In this document: piece after piece, positions 25,938-35,266 of the stretch
How positions within the stretch are numbered: position 1 is the first letter of the stretch
Layout: each line of letters begins with the position of its first letter
Origin: Rhodospirillaceae bacterium
Lineage (GTDB): Bacteria > Pseudomonadota > Alphaproteobacteria > Rhodospirillales > Casp-alpha2
DNA length: 44,137 bases
Assembly: GCA_018665815.1 (NCBI GenBank)
Contig: JABJBP010000068.1
Span: forward strand, 1-44,137
Direction: 5' to 3'
The notes under the pieces: generated by a model
What the model was told of the DNA's origin: nothing
What the model saw: the letters and a program-made list of their open reading frames with translations, nothing else
Databases searched by the model: none
Made by a program: the position numbers and the translations under genes

Positions 25938-26912
25938 TTACGGCAACAACACCGTCGAGCCGGTCGTCTTGCGGTCTTCCAGATCGCGGTGGGCCTGCGC
26001 CGTATCGGAAAGCGGATAGGTCTGACCGACGTTTATTTTGACCGCGCCGGAGCCGACGACATCAAATAAATCGTTTGCGCATTCGTTCAAGAGTTCACGG
26101 TTGCGAGTAAACGTCGCCAGTGTCGGGCGCTGCATATACAGCGAACCCTTGCCGCCCAGGATACCCGGATTGAAATCGGTGATCGGGCCGGATGCATTGC
26201 CGAAGGTAACGAAGACCCCACAGGGCGCCAGGGAATCAAGCGATGCGTTGAGGGTTGCCTGGCCGATGGAATCATAAGACACCGGCACGCCCGCACCATC
26301 AGTGATCTCGCGGACCCGAGCGGCGACGTCTTCGGTATTGTATAAGATCGTGTGGTCGCAGCCGTTGGCCTTGGCCAACGCGGCTTTTTCTTCCGAACCG
26401 ACACAGCCGATGACCGTGGCGCCCAGATGGCTTGCCCACTGGCTCATGATCTGGCCGACACCGCCGGCCGCGGCCATGATTAAAATGGTGTCGCCGAACT
26501 GCACGGCGTAGGAGCTTTTCAACAAGTAACGCGACGTCATGCCCTGCAGCATCATTGCCGCCGCGGTCTGGTCGTCGATATTATCCGGGACTTTGACGAG
26601 CCGGTCGGTAGCCATCAATCGCACTTCGCTGTATGACCCCAGCCCCATGGCATAGGCGACCCGGTCACCGGTGGCAAAACCTTCAACGCCGGCGCCGACC
26701 TCTTCGATGACCCCGGCGCCTTCCATGCCGAGTGTCGCCGGCAGGGCGCCGATATCGTAAAGTCCGGTGCGCTGATAGACGTCAATGAAGTTGAGGCCGA
26801 CGGCGTTGTGCTTGACCCGCACTTCGCCTTCGCCGGGTGCGCCGACCTCGACGTCTTCCCATTTCATATTGTCGGCGCCGCCGTATTCGTGAATGCGAAT
26901 GGCTTTGGTCAT
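25938..26912 (-). CDS. quinone oxidoreductase of the medium-chain dehydrogenase family
   Basis: The 324-residue protein matches zeta-crystallin-like NADPH:quinone oxidoreductases. The N-terminal GroES-like domain shows GLNFIDVYQRTGLY and LGMEGAGVIEEVG. The Rossmann domain shows the dinucleotide-binding AAAGGVGQIMSQWA. The structural and catalytic zinc cysteines of alcohol dehydrogenases are absent, as expected. The start ATG at 26912 follows GGGAGA. It is the first gene of the qor-M19-GFA-aldolase operon. Confidence 0.93.
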   Translation of the reverse strand: MTKAIRIHEYGGADNMKWEDVEVGAPGEGEVRVKHNAVGLNFIDVYQRTGLYDIGALPATLGMEGAGVIEEVGAGVEGFATGDRVAYAMGLGSYSEVRLMATDRLVKVPDNIDDQTAAAMMLQGMTSRYLLKSSYAVQFGDTILIMAAAGGVGQIMSQWASHLGATVIGCVGSEEKAALAKANGCDHTILYNTEDVAARVREITDGAGVPVSYDSIGQATLNASLDSLAPCGVFVTFGNASGPITDFNPGILGGKGSLYMQRPTLATFTRNRELLNECANDLFDVVGSGAVKINVGQTYPLSDTAQAHRDLEDRKTTGSTVLLP

Positions 26913-27030
26913 GGAGATCTCCCTTTGAGTTAATGACGTGGCGCCCTTGCGGCGCGTTGAAGGTATTTTGATGAGGCGCGGGCATCGGGGCAACCGCAAA
27001 GCGGCACCCTGGCCGCCAAAGTCTTGTGCC

Positions 27031-27500
27031 CTAAAGGAACATCGCGCCTTCGAGTTTCAATAAGAATACTTTGGATTCCGGTCCGGCGCCGCCTGAGAAC
27101 CCGGTCAACTTGCCGCCGCCGCCCATCACCCGATGGCACGGAATGATGATTGGGATGGGGTTCTTTCCGCAGGCACCGCCGATGGCGCGGGCCACGCTAC
27201 CCGAATCCGCGGCCAAATCACCATAGGTTTGGGTCTGGCCATAAGGGATTTGGGTCATGGCTTGCCAGACGCCGCGTTGAAACTCGGTGCCGGCGGGGGC
27301 TAGGGGCAGGTTAAATTTTTCCAGTTTGCCGTCGAAGTAAGCACTCATCTGGTCGCGGACGGAGACCAATAGCTCGGAGGGTTTTGTTCGGCGGGTTCGG
27401 GCTTGCCCCATTCTAGCGCGACGACGGAATTGTTCACGGCAAAGGCGGTCAGCGACCCCACCGGGGACGGGAAACTCAGCCAATTTACCTCCGCGCTCAC
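27031..27500 (-). CDS. ogt: methylated-DNA-protein-cysteine methyltransferase, apparent frameshift
   Basis: The product repairs O6-alkylguanine by transfer to its own Cys. The C-terminal domain is intact in one frame: [20 protein letters not shown] and the active site IPCHRV. The matching N-terminal domain is in another frame, starting at GTG 27500 (overlapping the yyaL stop as GTGA) and reading [20 protein letters not shown], a classic Ogt start. The frames meet at an A4 run (27382-27385 on the plus strand); one extra A would restore a full gene. A TTG start at 27483 in the downstream frame gives 150 residues with an unlikely Arg-rich N-terminus. It is either a real frameshift or a sequence error. 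Confidence 0.85.
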
Positions 27501-29524
27501 AATGCCCTCAAGTGCCCTTCAAGTTCGTCCACATCCGTGAGAGGCAGTGTACATGTTGTGCCGACACAAACATAGGCCGCAGGCTTGCCGTCAATGGGCC
27601 TCTTGCCGGCGGCGGGGTGGTTTTCGGGCAACTGGTCGCCTGGATTGACGGTGACAATTAACCGCGTCGGTGGGGCGTGATGGACGGCGGTGCGGACCAT
27701 GTCGGCGCCGGGGCCAGCGGTTGTATCGCCGGCGATGACTACTTGTACGGCGGATTCCAGCATTTCGAACCCCATCATCATGGTCAGCTGATGCATGGCT
27801 TTTTCCGGCTCTTTCGGGGTCAATGCAGCGAGCGTTTGTTCGCAGCGTTCGCGGTAGGCTGCGTCTCCGCTCAAGTGATAAAGCCGGGCCAGGACGTCGG
27901 CCATGGTGCCGTTGCCGGGCGGCGTTGCGTTGTCATGGATCGGTTTCGGCCGGGCGATGAGGTCATCGGTATCGTTGGCGTTCATATAATATCCGTGATG
28001 CTCGGGATCCCAATGATGGGTGTCCGCCAGCGCCGCCCAGTCTTTGGCCTGGGCGAGATAGGGGTCTTTGCTGGTGACCTCGAACAGGGCCAGCGCACCG
28101 CGCGCCAAATTGGCATAGTCTTCAATGACGGCGGGATGTTGGGCGCGGCCAACGCACCAACTGTGATTGATCCGGCCGGCGGCATTCATTTGGCCCATGA
28201 TAAACCGATAAGCGGTCTCGGCGGCGGTCAGCCATTCGGTGTTCTCAAACACCTGGGCGGCGTGGGCCAGGGCTGCGATCATCAGGCCGTTCCAGTCGGC
28301 GAGGACCTTGTCATCGCGGCCGGGCCATTCTCTTTTGGCGCGCACCTTAAGCAATTTTTCCCGTGCGGCTGCCAACACAGCCTCAACGTTTTCATCACCA
28401 AGGGACAATTCGTTGGAACGATTAAGGATATTGGATTCCTCCCAATTGCCGAACCGGGTAACATCATAGGTGAACTTGAAGCGGGTTGCGGCGTCGCCGA
28501 GGATGTCGTCGATCTCAACCTCCGACCAGACGTAGAACTTTCCTTCGACGCCCTCACTGTCGGCGTCATAGGCGCTGGCGAAGGCAGCTTCGCCGTCGGC
28601 TTCCGAGCGCAACTCGCGAATTGCCCATTCGATGGTCTCGGCGATCCGGACTTTGTAGAGTGCCGATCCCGTCTCCAACCACACGTCTGTCATCAGTTCA
28701 ATTAGCAGCGCGTTGTCATAGAGCATTTTTTCGAAATGCGGTGCCAACCAATATTCATCCGTTGAGTAGCGTGCGAAGCCACCACCCAAGTGATCATAGA
28801 TGCCGCCTTGGCAGAGATTGTCCAACGTCAGGGTGACGGCGTCACGGAACAGCGGCGAGCCGGTCCGCCGATGGGCCCGCCAAAGGAATTGGAACAGTGC
28901 CGGTTGTGGGAACTTCGGCGCGCCCATGGTGCCGCCTCGGATCGGATCGACGGCGCGCAGTAGGGATGTCGCGGCGGTGTTCAAGACCTCCGTGGACAAT
29001 TCGCCGCCGCCTTCCGGATGCGACAGTTTCGTTAGGCCTTCCTTCAATGCATCAATGTTGGTTTTCAAACGGTCCTTCTGTTCGCCGTAGGCGGCCCCGA
29101 CGGAGCCCAGGACTTCGGTAAAGCCCGGCCGCCCGTAACGCGCCGTCGGCGGGAAATAGGTGCCGCCCCAATAGGGCTCGGCGTCGGGGGTCAGGAACAT
29201 GGTCAGTGGCCAACCGCCTTGCTCGCCCATCATCGACAGCGCGGATTGGTAGATGATATCGACGTCAGGGCGCTCCTCGCGGTCGACTTTGATGTTGATG
29301 AACTGCTCGTTCATCAAGGCGGCGATGGACGCGTCCTCGAAGCTTTCGTGGGCCATGACGTGGCACCAGTGACAGGCGGCGTAACCCACCGATAGCAGGA
29401 TCGGCTTATCCTCCGCCTTGGCGGCGGCGAAAGCCTCATCCCCCCAGGCCCACCAGTGGACCGGGTTATCTTCATGTTGGCGCAGATAGGGGCTGGTTTC
29501 GTCTGAGAGGCGGTTGCGGCTCAT
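27497..29524 (-). CDS. DUF255 / YyaL-like thioredoxin-domain protein
   Basis: The 675-residue protein is related to YyaL and SPATA20. The N-terminal DUF255 thioredoxin-like domain shows [18 protein letters not shown] and the CxxC motif in [17 protein letters not shown] large (alpha/alpha)6-type domain follows with [20 protein letters not shown] and [12 protein letters not shown]. The family is widespread and its biochemical role is unsettled. The start ATG at 29524 follows AAGGA; longer frames add a weak leader. ogt overlaps its stop, so the two are coupled. Confidence 0.92.
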   Translation of the reverse strand: MSRNRLSDETSPYLRQHEDNPVHWWAWGDEAFAAAKAEDKPILLSVGYAACHWCHVMAHESFEDASIAALMNEQFINIKVDREERPDVDIIYQSALSMMGEQGGWPLTMFLTPDAEPYWGGTYFPPTARYGRPGFTEVLGSVGAAYGEQKDRLKTNIDALKEGLTKLSHPEGGGELSTEVLNTAATSLLRAVDPIRGGTMGAPKFPQPALFQFLWRAHRRTGSPLFRDAVTLTLDNLCQGGIYDHLGGGFARYSTDEYWLAPHFEKMLYDNALLIELMTDVWLETGSALYKVRIAETIEWAIRELRSEADGEAAFASAYDADSEGVEGKFYVWSEVEIDDILGDAATRFKFTYDVTRFGNWEESNILNRSNELSLGDENVEAVLAAAREKLLKVRAKREWPGRDDKVLADWNGLMIAALAHAAQVFENTEWLTAAETAYRFIMGQMNAAGRINHSWCVGRAQHPAVIEDYANLARGALALFEVTSKDPYLAQAKDWAALADTHHWDPEHHGYYMNANDTDDLIARPKPIHDNATPPGNGTMADVLARLYHLSGDAAYRERCEQTLAALTPKEPEKAMHQLTMMMGFEMLESAVQVVIAGDTTAGPGADMVRTAVHHAPPTRLIVTVNPGDQLPENHPAAGKRPIDGKPAAYVCVGTTCTLPLTDVDELEGHLRAL

Positions 29525-29718
29525 GGGCGGAGGTCCTTGGCTATGTGAGGGCTTGTCAGAGGCCTGGCCCGGCCCGATTGCGTCGTGTGCCACTGTGGCC
29601 TAGTTTGGAATTTACTTGGCGGAAAACAACCCTAAATTCCTTAAGGTCGAATGGCGACGGGGTATGGACGGGCGGACGATGCCCGCTAAAGCCCTGCGGC
29701 AACGGGAGGAGGTGCGGT
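29525..29718. promoter_or_regulatory. divergent yyaL / DUF6489 promoter region with an inverted repeat
   Basis: This intergenic region separates the minus-strand accessory block from the plus-strand genes leading to mnmE. A perfect 8-bp inverted repeat, GGAATTTA (29607-29614) and TAAATTCC (29633-29640), has an 18-nt centre. It could be an operator. No promoter hexamers were clear. Confidence 0.35.
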
Positions 29719-29970
29719 ATGAAAATCACAATCAATGTTGATTGTTCCCCGGAGGAGGCGCGCTCATTTCTGGGTTTGCCCGACGTGAAACCCATGCAAA
29801 CCGCGATGATGGAAGAAGTTGAAAATCGCATGCGCGCCAACATGGAGGCCATGGATCCGGAGATCTTGATGAAAACCTGGTTGCCGGCCGGGATCGAGGG
29901 GTTTGAGCAAATGCAGAAGACGTTCTGGGCTCAAATGGGTCAGGGCGGTTCCGCCAAGGATACGGATTAA
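29719..29970 (+). CDS. small DUF6489-like protein
   Basis: The 83-residue protein starts MKITINVDCSPEEARSFLG and continues with a Met-rich helix-forming segment (MMEEVENRMRANMEAMDPE) and KTWLPAGIEGFEQMQKTFW. It resembles an alphaproteobacterial family of unknown function that I recall as DUF6489; the N-terminus looks like a short beta hairpin and the middle is helical. GGAGGAGG lies directly upstream of the ATG at 29719. It precedes the ferredoxin gene by 40 nt on the same strand. Confidence 0.8.
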   Translation: MKITINVDCSPEEARSFLGLPDVKPMQTAMMEEVENRMRANMEAMDPEILMKTWLPAGIEGFEQMQKTFWAQMGQGGSAKDTD

Positions 29971-30010
29971 ACCGACCCATTAAGCCTTAATTTAAAGACG
30001 GAGACGACGC

Positions 30011-30358
30011 ATGAGCGATGATACCAACGCTGATCCTGAGCTGTTTTACGATCGGCACGTATTTTTTTGCGTCAACGAGCGCCCGGATGGCCACCCGCGG
30101 GGATGCTGTAAAGCCAAGGGGTCGGTGAAGCTTCGCAACTATATGAAAGCACGGGCCAAGGAAATGGGGATAAAACGAGTCCGAATCAATAATTCGGGAT
30201 GTCTGAACCGCTGTGAATTAGGGCCGACATTAGTGATTTATCCGGAAGGTGTTTGGTACAGATGCGAATCGACTGGTGATGTCGATCGGATTCTTCGCGA
30301 ACACCTGACTGATGGAAATCGCGCCAATGACCTGATGTTGATGCCCGATGATAAGTGA
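30011..30358 (+). CDS. thioredoxin-like [2Fe-2S] ferredoxin
   Basis: The 115-residue protein has the thioredoxin-fold ferredoxin cysteine pattern: Cys in FFCVNERPDGHPRGCC and the pair SGCLNRCELGP, which together hold a [2Fe-2S] cluster. It ends LVIYPEGVWYRCE plus a helical tail, as in Shethna-type proteins. Its redox partner is unknown. It sits between the DUF6489-like gene and mnmE, all on the plus strand. Confidence 0.9.
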   Translation: MSDDTNADPELFYDRHVFFCVNERPDGHPRGCCKAKGSVKLRNYMKARAKEMGIKRVRINNSGCLNRCELGPTLVIYPEGVWYRCESTGDVDRILREHLTDGNRANDLMLMPDDK

Positions 30359-30400
30359 CACACAACGGGTTGTGGCGAACGATTTGGTTCCGATTCGAAA

Positions 30401-31744
30401 ATGAGTTCACCGACGATTTATGCGCTGGCGAGCGGTCGTGGCCGCGCCGGCATCGCCGTGATTAGGCTGTCGGGCCCGGATAGTATTTCAACTGTCCAAA
30501 AACTAAGTGGCAAAAAACTGGCGCCTAGGCGGGCGGTGGCAACCGCCTTATATGACCCGACGGGCGGAGAACATCTCGACGACGCGCTCTGCATTGCGTT
30601 CCCAGCCCCGGCGAGTTTTACCGGCGAAGACGTTGCGGAAATTCAGGTACACGGCGGACCGGCTGTTATTCAGGGGGTGCTGAATGTTTTGGGCCGTGAA
30701 CCGGCATTGCGGATGGCGGCACCCGGCGAATTCACGCGGCGCGCCTTTGAGGCCGGGAAAATGGATCTGACCGCAGCCGAATCAATTGCTGATTTGATTG
30801 ATGCGGAAACCGAGGCTCAGCGGCGCCAGGCATTGCGCCAGCATGGTGGCGCATTGGCGGGGGTTTGCGATGGTTGGCGCGATGAGTTGATTGCGGCGCT
30901 GGCCCATTGGGAGGCGGCGATTGATTTCTCCGATGAGGAACTGCCAGGGGATTTGGAGGCTGCGACGGCGGTGTCTATAGAAAGACTGCGTGGTGAAATT
31001 GAGGCTGTATTGGCTGATGCGCAAGCCGGCGAGCGTCTGCGTGAGGGAATTTACTTGGCGATTATTGGGCCGCCAAATGCCGGAAAATCGAGTCTTTTGA
31101 ATCTGTTGGCCCGCCGTGATGTGGCGATTGTCGCGGAAACTGCGGGTACCACCCGGGACGTCATTGAGGTGCATCTTGATCTTGGCGGGTACCCAGTGAT
31201 TGCGGCGGATACGGCAGGGTTGCGAGAAACCAATGAGGTTGTCGAGCGTGAAGGCGTGCGCCGCGCCCGCGCCCGAGCTGAGACTGCGGACCTTCGCCTG
31301 GCGGTATTTGACACAACCCAGTGGCCGCCGGCCTCGGATGCGCTGAAAGCGGTTTGTGGTGGCGAGACGATAATCGTTGCCAATAAATCTGATCTTTTGG
31401 ATTGCCCATCACCGATGGAGTGGGAAGGCGCGCCCGTGTTTTTAGTTTCAGTCGAGACGGGTGCCGGAATTGATGACTTGCTGATTGCATTGACCCAGGC
31501 GGTGGCTGATGGATTTGACGAAGTCGCGGCACCAGTGGTGACCCGGGCCCGGCATCGCGAGGCTTTAAATGAGTGTATGCGGAGCCTTGTGGATTTTTTG
31601 GCACGCCCCGATAAGCTAGCGCATCCAGAGATCGGCGGTGAAGACTTGCGGTTGGCGGCGCGGGCGCTTGGCCGAGTGACTGGCCGGGTCGATGTGGAAG
31701 ACCTTTTGGATGTCATCTTTAGTGATTTTTGCATCGGTAAATGA
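30401..31744 (+). CDS. mnmE: tRNA uridine-5-carboxymethylaminomethyl modification GTPase MnmE
   Basis: The 447-residue GTPase acts with MnmG to modify the wobble uridine (cmnm5U34) of several tRNAs. The N-terminal tetrahydrofolate-binding domain begins TIYALASGRGRAGIAVIRLSG, a central helical domain follows, and the inserted G domain has G1 GPPNAGKSSLLN, the switch region AGTTRDVIE, G3 DTAG and G4 NKSD. The C-terminal motif FCIGK carries the conserved Cys. A parS site lies 16 nt after its stop, and mnmG follows. Confidence 0.97.
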   Translation: MSSPTIYALASGRGRAGIAVIRLSGPDSISTVQKLSGKKLAPRRAVATALYDPTGGEHLDDALCIAFPAPASFTGEDVAEIQVHGGPAVIQGVLNVLGREPALRMAAPGEFTRRAFEAGKMDLTAAESIADLIDAETEAQRRQALRQHGGALAGVCDGWRDELIAALAHWEAAIDFSDEELPGDLEAATAVSIERLRGEIEAVLADAQAGERLREGIYLAIIGPPNAGKSSLLNLLARRDVAIVAETAGTTRDVIEVHLDLGGYPVIAADTAGLRETNEVVEREGVRRARARAETADLRLAVFDTTQWPPASDALKAVCGGETIIVANKSDLLDCPSPMEWEGAPVFLVSVETGAGIDDLLIALTQAVADGFDEVAAPVVTRARHREALNECMRSLVDFLARPDKLAHPEIGGEDLRLAARALGRVTGRVDVEDLLDVIFSDFCIGK

Positions 31745-31760
31745 GTTATCGATTGGCCGA

Positions 31761-31776
31761 TGTTTCACGTGAAACA
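31761..31776. promoter_or_regulatory. parS: parS site (ParB-binding centromere), perfect 16-bp palindrome
   Basis: The sequence TGTTTCACGTGAAACA is identical to the universal ParB/Spo0J parS consensus and fully palindromic. It lies between mnmE and mnmG, about 12.5 kb from the candidate origin, with parA and parB encoded nearby. ParB should load here and spread, guiding origin segregation. Confidence 0.93.
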
Positions 31777-31855
31777 ATTCGGCGACGGGTGACGGAACGT
31801 GATTGCCGCTGCTGTGTAAATTGACTCGACCGATACGGACTCCTACATTCCGCCG

Positions 31856-33742
31856 ATGAGCCAGGAACCTCAAGCATTTGATGTCATTGTGATCGGTGGT
31901 GGGCACGCCGGCTGCGAGGCCGCCGCGGCGTCCGCGCGGGTTGGGGCGCGGACCCTGTTGCTGACCCATCGCCTCGATACCATTGGCGAGATGTCCTGCA
32001 ATCCGGCGATTGGTGGCTTGGCTAAGGGGCAGCTGGTTTGTGAAGTGGACGCCCTGGACGGACTGATGGGCCGGGCCATTGATCAGTCTGGCATTCAGTT
32101 TCGGATGCTTAATCGGTCCAAGGGGCCGGCGGTCTGGGGCCCCCGCGCGCAGGCGGACCGGAAGCTATACAAACGCGCTATCCAGAAATTATTGGCTGGA
32201 CAAGAAGGCCTGACGATCCAAGCCGCGCCGGTTGATGATTTGCTGTTTGATGGCACAGGCCGGGTCTGCGGCGTGAGGACGATAGCTGGCGATGACATTC
32301 GGGCTGGTGCGGTGGTGGTGACCACCGGGACATTCTTGCGCGGCCTTGTCCATATTGGTGATACTCAGATCCCTGCCGGCCGTGTCGGTGAGAAACCGGC
32401 GATCGGCCTGAGCTATACGTTCCGGCGGCTAGGTTTACGCTTAGGGCGGCTGAAGACCGGGACGCCACCGCGACTTGATGGGAAGACCATTGGTTGGGAC
32501 GGGCTTGAACGCCAACCGGCAGACGACCCGCCGGTTCCGTTTTCTTATATGACGGACGCTATCACCGTGCCGCAAATCGATTGCCATATCACCGGCACGA
32601 GGCCGGCGACACATGATATCATTCGTGAGAACTTGAACCTTTCGGCCATGTATTCCGGCCAGATCGCAGGGACCGGCCCGCGCTATTGCCCATCGGTCGA
32701 GGACAAGATTGTCCGGTTTGGTGAACGTGAACGCCACCAGATATTTTTGGAACCCGAAGGTCTTGACGATGATACGGTGTATCCAAATGGCATTTCGACG
32801 TCGTTGCCGAAGAACGTGCAGCTTGAAATCCTGAAGACCATTCCGGGTCTCGAACACGCGCGGATGATCCAGCCTGGGTATGCTATCGAGTATGACTTCG
32901 TCGATCCCAGGGAGCTATTGCCAACGTTGGAAACCCGCTGCGCACCGGGTCTATATCTGGCCGGCCAAATTAATGGCACCACGGGTTATGAAGAGGCCGC
33001 CGGGCAGGGGTTGGTTGCGGGCGTGAATGCAGCCCTGGCGGTTGGTGGCACGGCACCATTTATTCTTGATCGGGCGGATGCGTACATTGGCGTCATGATT
33101 GACGATCTGGTGACCTTGGGCACCCAAGAGCCCTATCGAATGTTCACGTCGAGAGCCGAATACCGGCTGCGCCTGCGTGCGGATAACGCCGATCAACGGT
33201 TGACGCAGAAAGCCGATGAGGCGGGTTTTATCGGGGCCGAGCGGCGGGCGGCCTTTGCGACGAAAATGGATGCGTTGGCGACAACGCGGCGTATTTTGGA
33301 GGGCCTTGAACTGTCACCAAATGCACTAAAAGATCGAGGCCTCCTGATCAATCAAGACGGTGTTAAACGCACAGCTTTCGACGTGCTGGCGTACCCGGAT
33401 GTTGATTTGGCGAAAATTCGCGGTATTTGGCCGGAGCTTGTCGCGCTGGATGATCGAACCGGTCACCAATTGGCAATTGAAGCCACATATCGGAATTATC
33501 TAGACCGTCAGGATGCCGATATCCGCGCCTTTCGCCGTGATGAGGCATTGGCATTGCCGGAAGATCTGAATTTTGACCAAATACCAGGGCTTTCCAATGA
33601 AGTCAGGTTGAAATTGGCCGAAGCGCGACCGGCGACACTGGGGGTGGCGGCTCGTATTCCCGGCGTTACGCCAGCCGCCGTGACGGCGCTGTTGGGGTTT
33701 GTCCATCGACAAGCCCGTACCGATACCCGAATAAGCGCCTGA
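31856..33742 (+). CDS. mnmG: tRNA uridine-5-carboxymethylaminomethyl modification enzyme MnmG (GidA)
   Basis: The 628-residue FAD enzyme is the MnmE partner in cmnm5U34 synthesis. The FAD-binding N-terminus is [20 protein letters not shown]. Further signatures are [15 protein letters not shown], the catalytic-Cys region [13 protein letters not shown], and [15 protein letters not shown] with [20 protein letters not shown]. The C-terminal helical domain for MnmE and tRNA contact is complete. parS sites lie on both sides of the gene. Confidence 0.98.
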   Translation: MSQEPQAFDVIVIGGGHAGCEAAAASARVGARTLLLTHRLDTIGEMSCNPAIGGLAKGQLVCEVDALDGLMGRAIDQSGIQFRMLNRSKGPAVWGPRAQADRKLYKRAIQKLLAGQEGLTIQAAPVDDLLFDGTGRVCGVRTIAGDDIRAGAVVVTTGTFLRGLVHIGDTQIPAGRVGEKPAIGLSYTFRRLGLRLGRLKTGTPPRLDGKTIGWDGLERQPADDPPVPFSYMTDAITVPQIDCHITGTRPATHDIIRENLNLSAMYSGQIAGTGPRYCPSVEDKIVRFGERERHQIFLEPEGLDDDTVYPNGISTSLPKNVQLEILKTIPGLEHARMIQPGYAIEYDFVDPRELLPTLETRCAPGLYLAGQINGTTGYEEAAGQGLVAGVNAALAVGGTAPFILDRADAYIGVMIDDLVTLGTQEPYRMFTSRAEYRLRLRADNADQRLTQKADEAGFIGAERRAAFATKMDALATTRRILEGLELSPNALKDRGLLINQDGVKRTAFDVLAYPDVDLAKIRGIWPELVALDDRTGHQLAIEATYRNYLDRQDADIRAFRRDEALALPEDLNFDQIPGLSNEVRLKLAEARPATLGVAARIPGVTPAAVTALLGFVHRQARTDTRISA

Positions 33743-33750
33743 GCGGCGCG

Positions 33751-33766
33751 TGTTTCACGTGAAACA
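33751..33766. promoter_or_regulatory. parS: second perfect parS site
   Basis: Another exact copy of TGTTTCACGTGAAACA starts 9 bp after the mnmG stop, upstream of rsmG, and 1,990 bp from the first copy. Two closely spaced perfect copies next to parAB are what is expected of a chromosomal centromere cluster. Confidence 0.93.
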
Positions 33767-33822
33767 TCGGGGTTCTTAAGTTTCGAAACCGATTCGACCC
33801 TGGCCATAACCGTTGGTTTGCA

Positions 33823-34458
33823 ATGCCTGTTACGCCCCTGAATCGACAACAGTTTGCGGATGAAATCGATGCATCGGACGATTTGATGCGGCGTTTTGAT
33901 ATTTACGCCGATTTGCTGTGTCGCTGGCAGGAAAAGATCAATCTGGTTGGCCGAGCGACGTTGGCAGATCTTTGGCGTCGGCATTTCCTTGATTCGGCAC
34001 AAATTTATGCGCATATTCCGAAAAACACATCCTCTATCGTTGATATTGGCAGTGGCGCTGGGTTTCCGGGATTGGTTCTGGCGATCCTTGCGTCGGCATA
34101 TGAAGGCCCCATCGTCGGGTTGGTTGAAAGTGATACTCGAAAATCTGCATTTCTGCGCGAGGTTAACCGCGAAACATCGGCAAATGCGAAAATCTATAAT
34201 AGGCGCGTTGAAGATCTGCCCGATCTCGCGGCCGATGTCGTCACGGCACGCGGCTGCGCACCCTTGGAGCGGCTTTTGCCGTGGGTGGCGCATGCCGGCC
34301 GGCCGGGGTGCATGGCGCTGCTTTCGAAGGGTCAGAAATGGCGCGATGAATTGACGTTGGCGGAGAAAAACTGGACAATGTCTGTGGCAGAGATTTCCAG
34401 TCAAACGGACACCTCCGGTATCATTCTTAAGCTGGAAGGCCTGACATACATTGAATGA
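33823..34458 (+). CDS. rsmG: 16S rRNA (guanine-527-N7)-methyltransferase RsmG (GidB)
   Basis: The 211-residue SAM-dependent methyltransferase modifies G527 of 16S rRNA. The N-terminal helical part contains WQEKINLVGRATLADLWRRH and FLDSAQI. The SAM-binding motif is VDIGSGAGFPGLVLAI, and VVTARGCAPLERLLPW carries the conserved Arg. Loss of the homologue gives low-level streptomycin resistance in other bacteria. parA begins at once after its stop. Confidence 0.96.
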   Translation: MPVTPLNRQQFADEIDASDDLMRRFDIYADLLCRWQEKINLVGRATLADLWRRHFLDSAQIYAHIPKNTSSIVDIGSGAGFPGLVLAILASAYEGPIVGLVESDTRKSAFLREVNRETSANAKIYNRRVEDLPDLAADVVTARGCAPLERLLPWVAHAGRPGCMALLSKGQKWRDELTLAEKNWTMSVAEISSQTDTSGIILKLEGLTYIE

Positions 34459-34459
34459 C

Positions 34460-35266
34460 ATGACAGACCCCTTGCCGCGCGGTCGTGGCACCCGGGTACT
34501 CGCAGTGGCCAACCAAAAAGGCGGCGTTGGCAAGACCACGACGGCGATTAATCTGGGTACGGCCTTGGCAGCGATCGACCAAAAGGTTCTTCTCGTTGAT
34601 CTTGATCCGCAAGGCAATGCGAGCACCGGTTTGGGTATTGAGCGCACAGCCCGGGAAATCAACACCTACCACGTGCTGATCGGCGAGGCTGATGTGCTCG
34701 ATGCGACCCAGGAAACAGAGATTCCGCGCCTTGATGTGGTGGCGTCGGGAGTTGATCTGTATGGCGCTGAGGTCGAATTGGTGGGCGTCGAGCGGCGTGA
34801 ATACCGGCTGCGTGACGCCTTGGCACATGGTCTCGGGGCTTATGATTATGTGTTGATTGATTGCCCGCCTGCGTTGGGACTGCTGACTATCAACGCTTTG
34901 ACTGCCGCGCAAGCCGTGTTGGTGCCGTTGCAATGTGAATTTTATGCTTTGGAAGGCATGAGCCAGCTGATGTCGACAATCGAAAGTGTCCGCGCGGCCT
35001 TCAATCCGTCACTGGAAATTCAGGGGATCGTGCTGACAATGCATGACAAGCGCAACAATCTTTCTGAGATGGTCGCCAATGACGTGCGGGAATTTTTCGG
35101 TAAGAAGGTCTACGAGACAATGATTCCGCGGAATGTCCGGATATCCGAAGCGCCCTCACATGGCTTGCCTGTGCTTGTCTACGACATGAATTGTGCCGGC
35201 GCACAGGCATATCTGGCCCTGGCCGGCGAAGTCATTCACCGCGAACGTCACGAAGGAGTCCGTTAA
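34460..35266 (+). CDS. parA: chromosome partitioning ATPase ParA (Soj)
   Basis: The 268-residue ATPase segregates the ParB-parS complex by binding non-specific DNA in its ATP state. The deviant Walker A is KGGVGKTT (residues 20-27, with the signature Lys20), Walker A' is LLVDLDPQGNAS, and Walker B is YVLIDCPPALG. I chose the ATG at 34460 (MTDPLPRGRGTRV); a TTG three codons upstream overlaps rsmG and is less likely. The stop overlaps the parB start as TAATG. Confidence 0.97.
   Translation: MTDPLPRGRGTRVLAVANQKGGVGKTTTAINLGTALAAIDQKVLLVDLDPQGNASTGLGIERTAREINTYHVLIGEADVLDATQETEIPRLDVVASGVDLYGAEVELVGVERREYRLRDALAHGLGAYDYVLIDCPPALGLLTINALTAAQAVLVPLQCEFYALEGMSQLMSTIESVRAAFNPSLEIQGIVLTMHDKRNNLSEMVANDVREFFGKKVYETMIPRNVRISEAPSHGLPVLVYDMNCAGAQAYLALAGEVIHRERHEGVR

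Noticed and set aside
27677-28705. A 342-codon plus-strand frame antisense to yyaL
   Set aside because: The minus strand carries the CHWC thioredoxin-like motif and full DUF255 pattern; the antisense frame has no domain.
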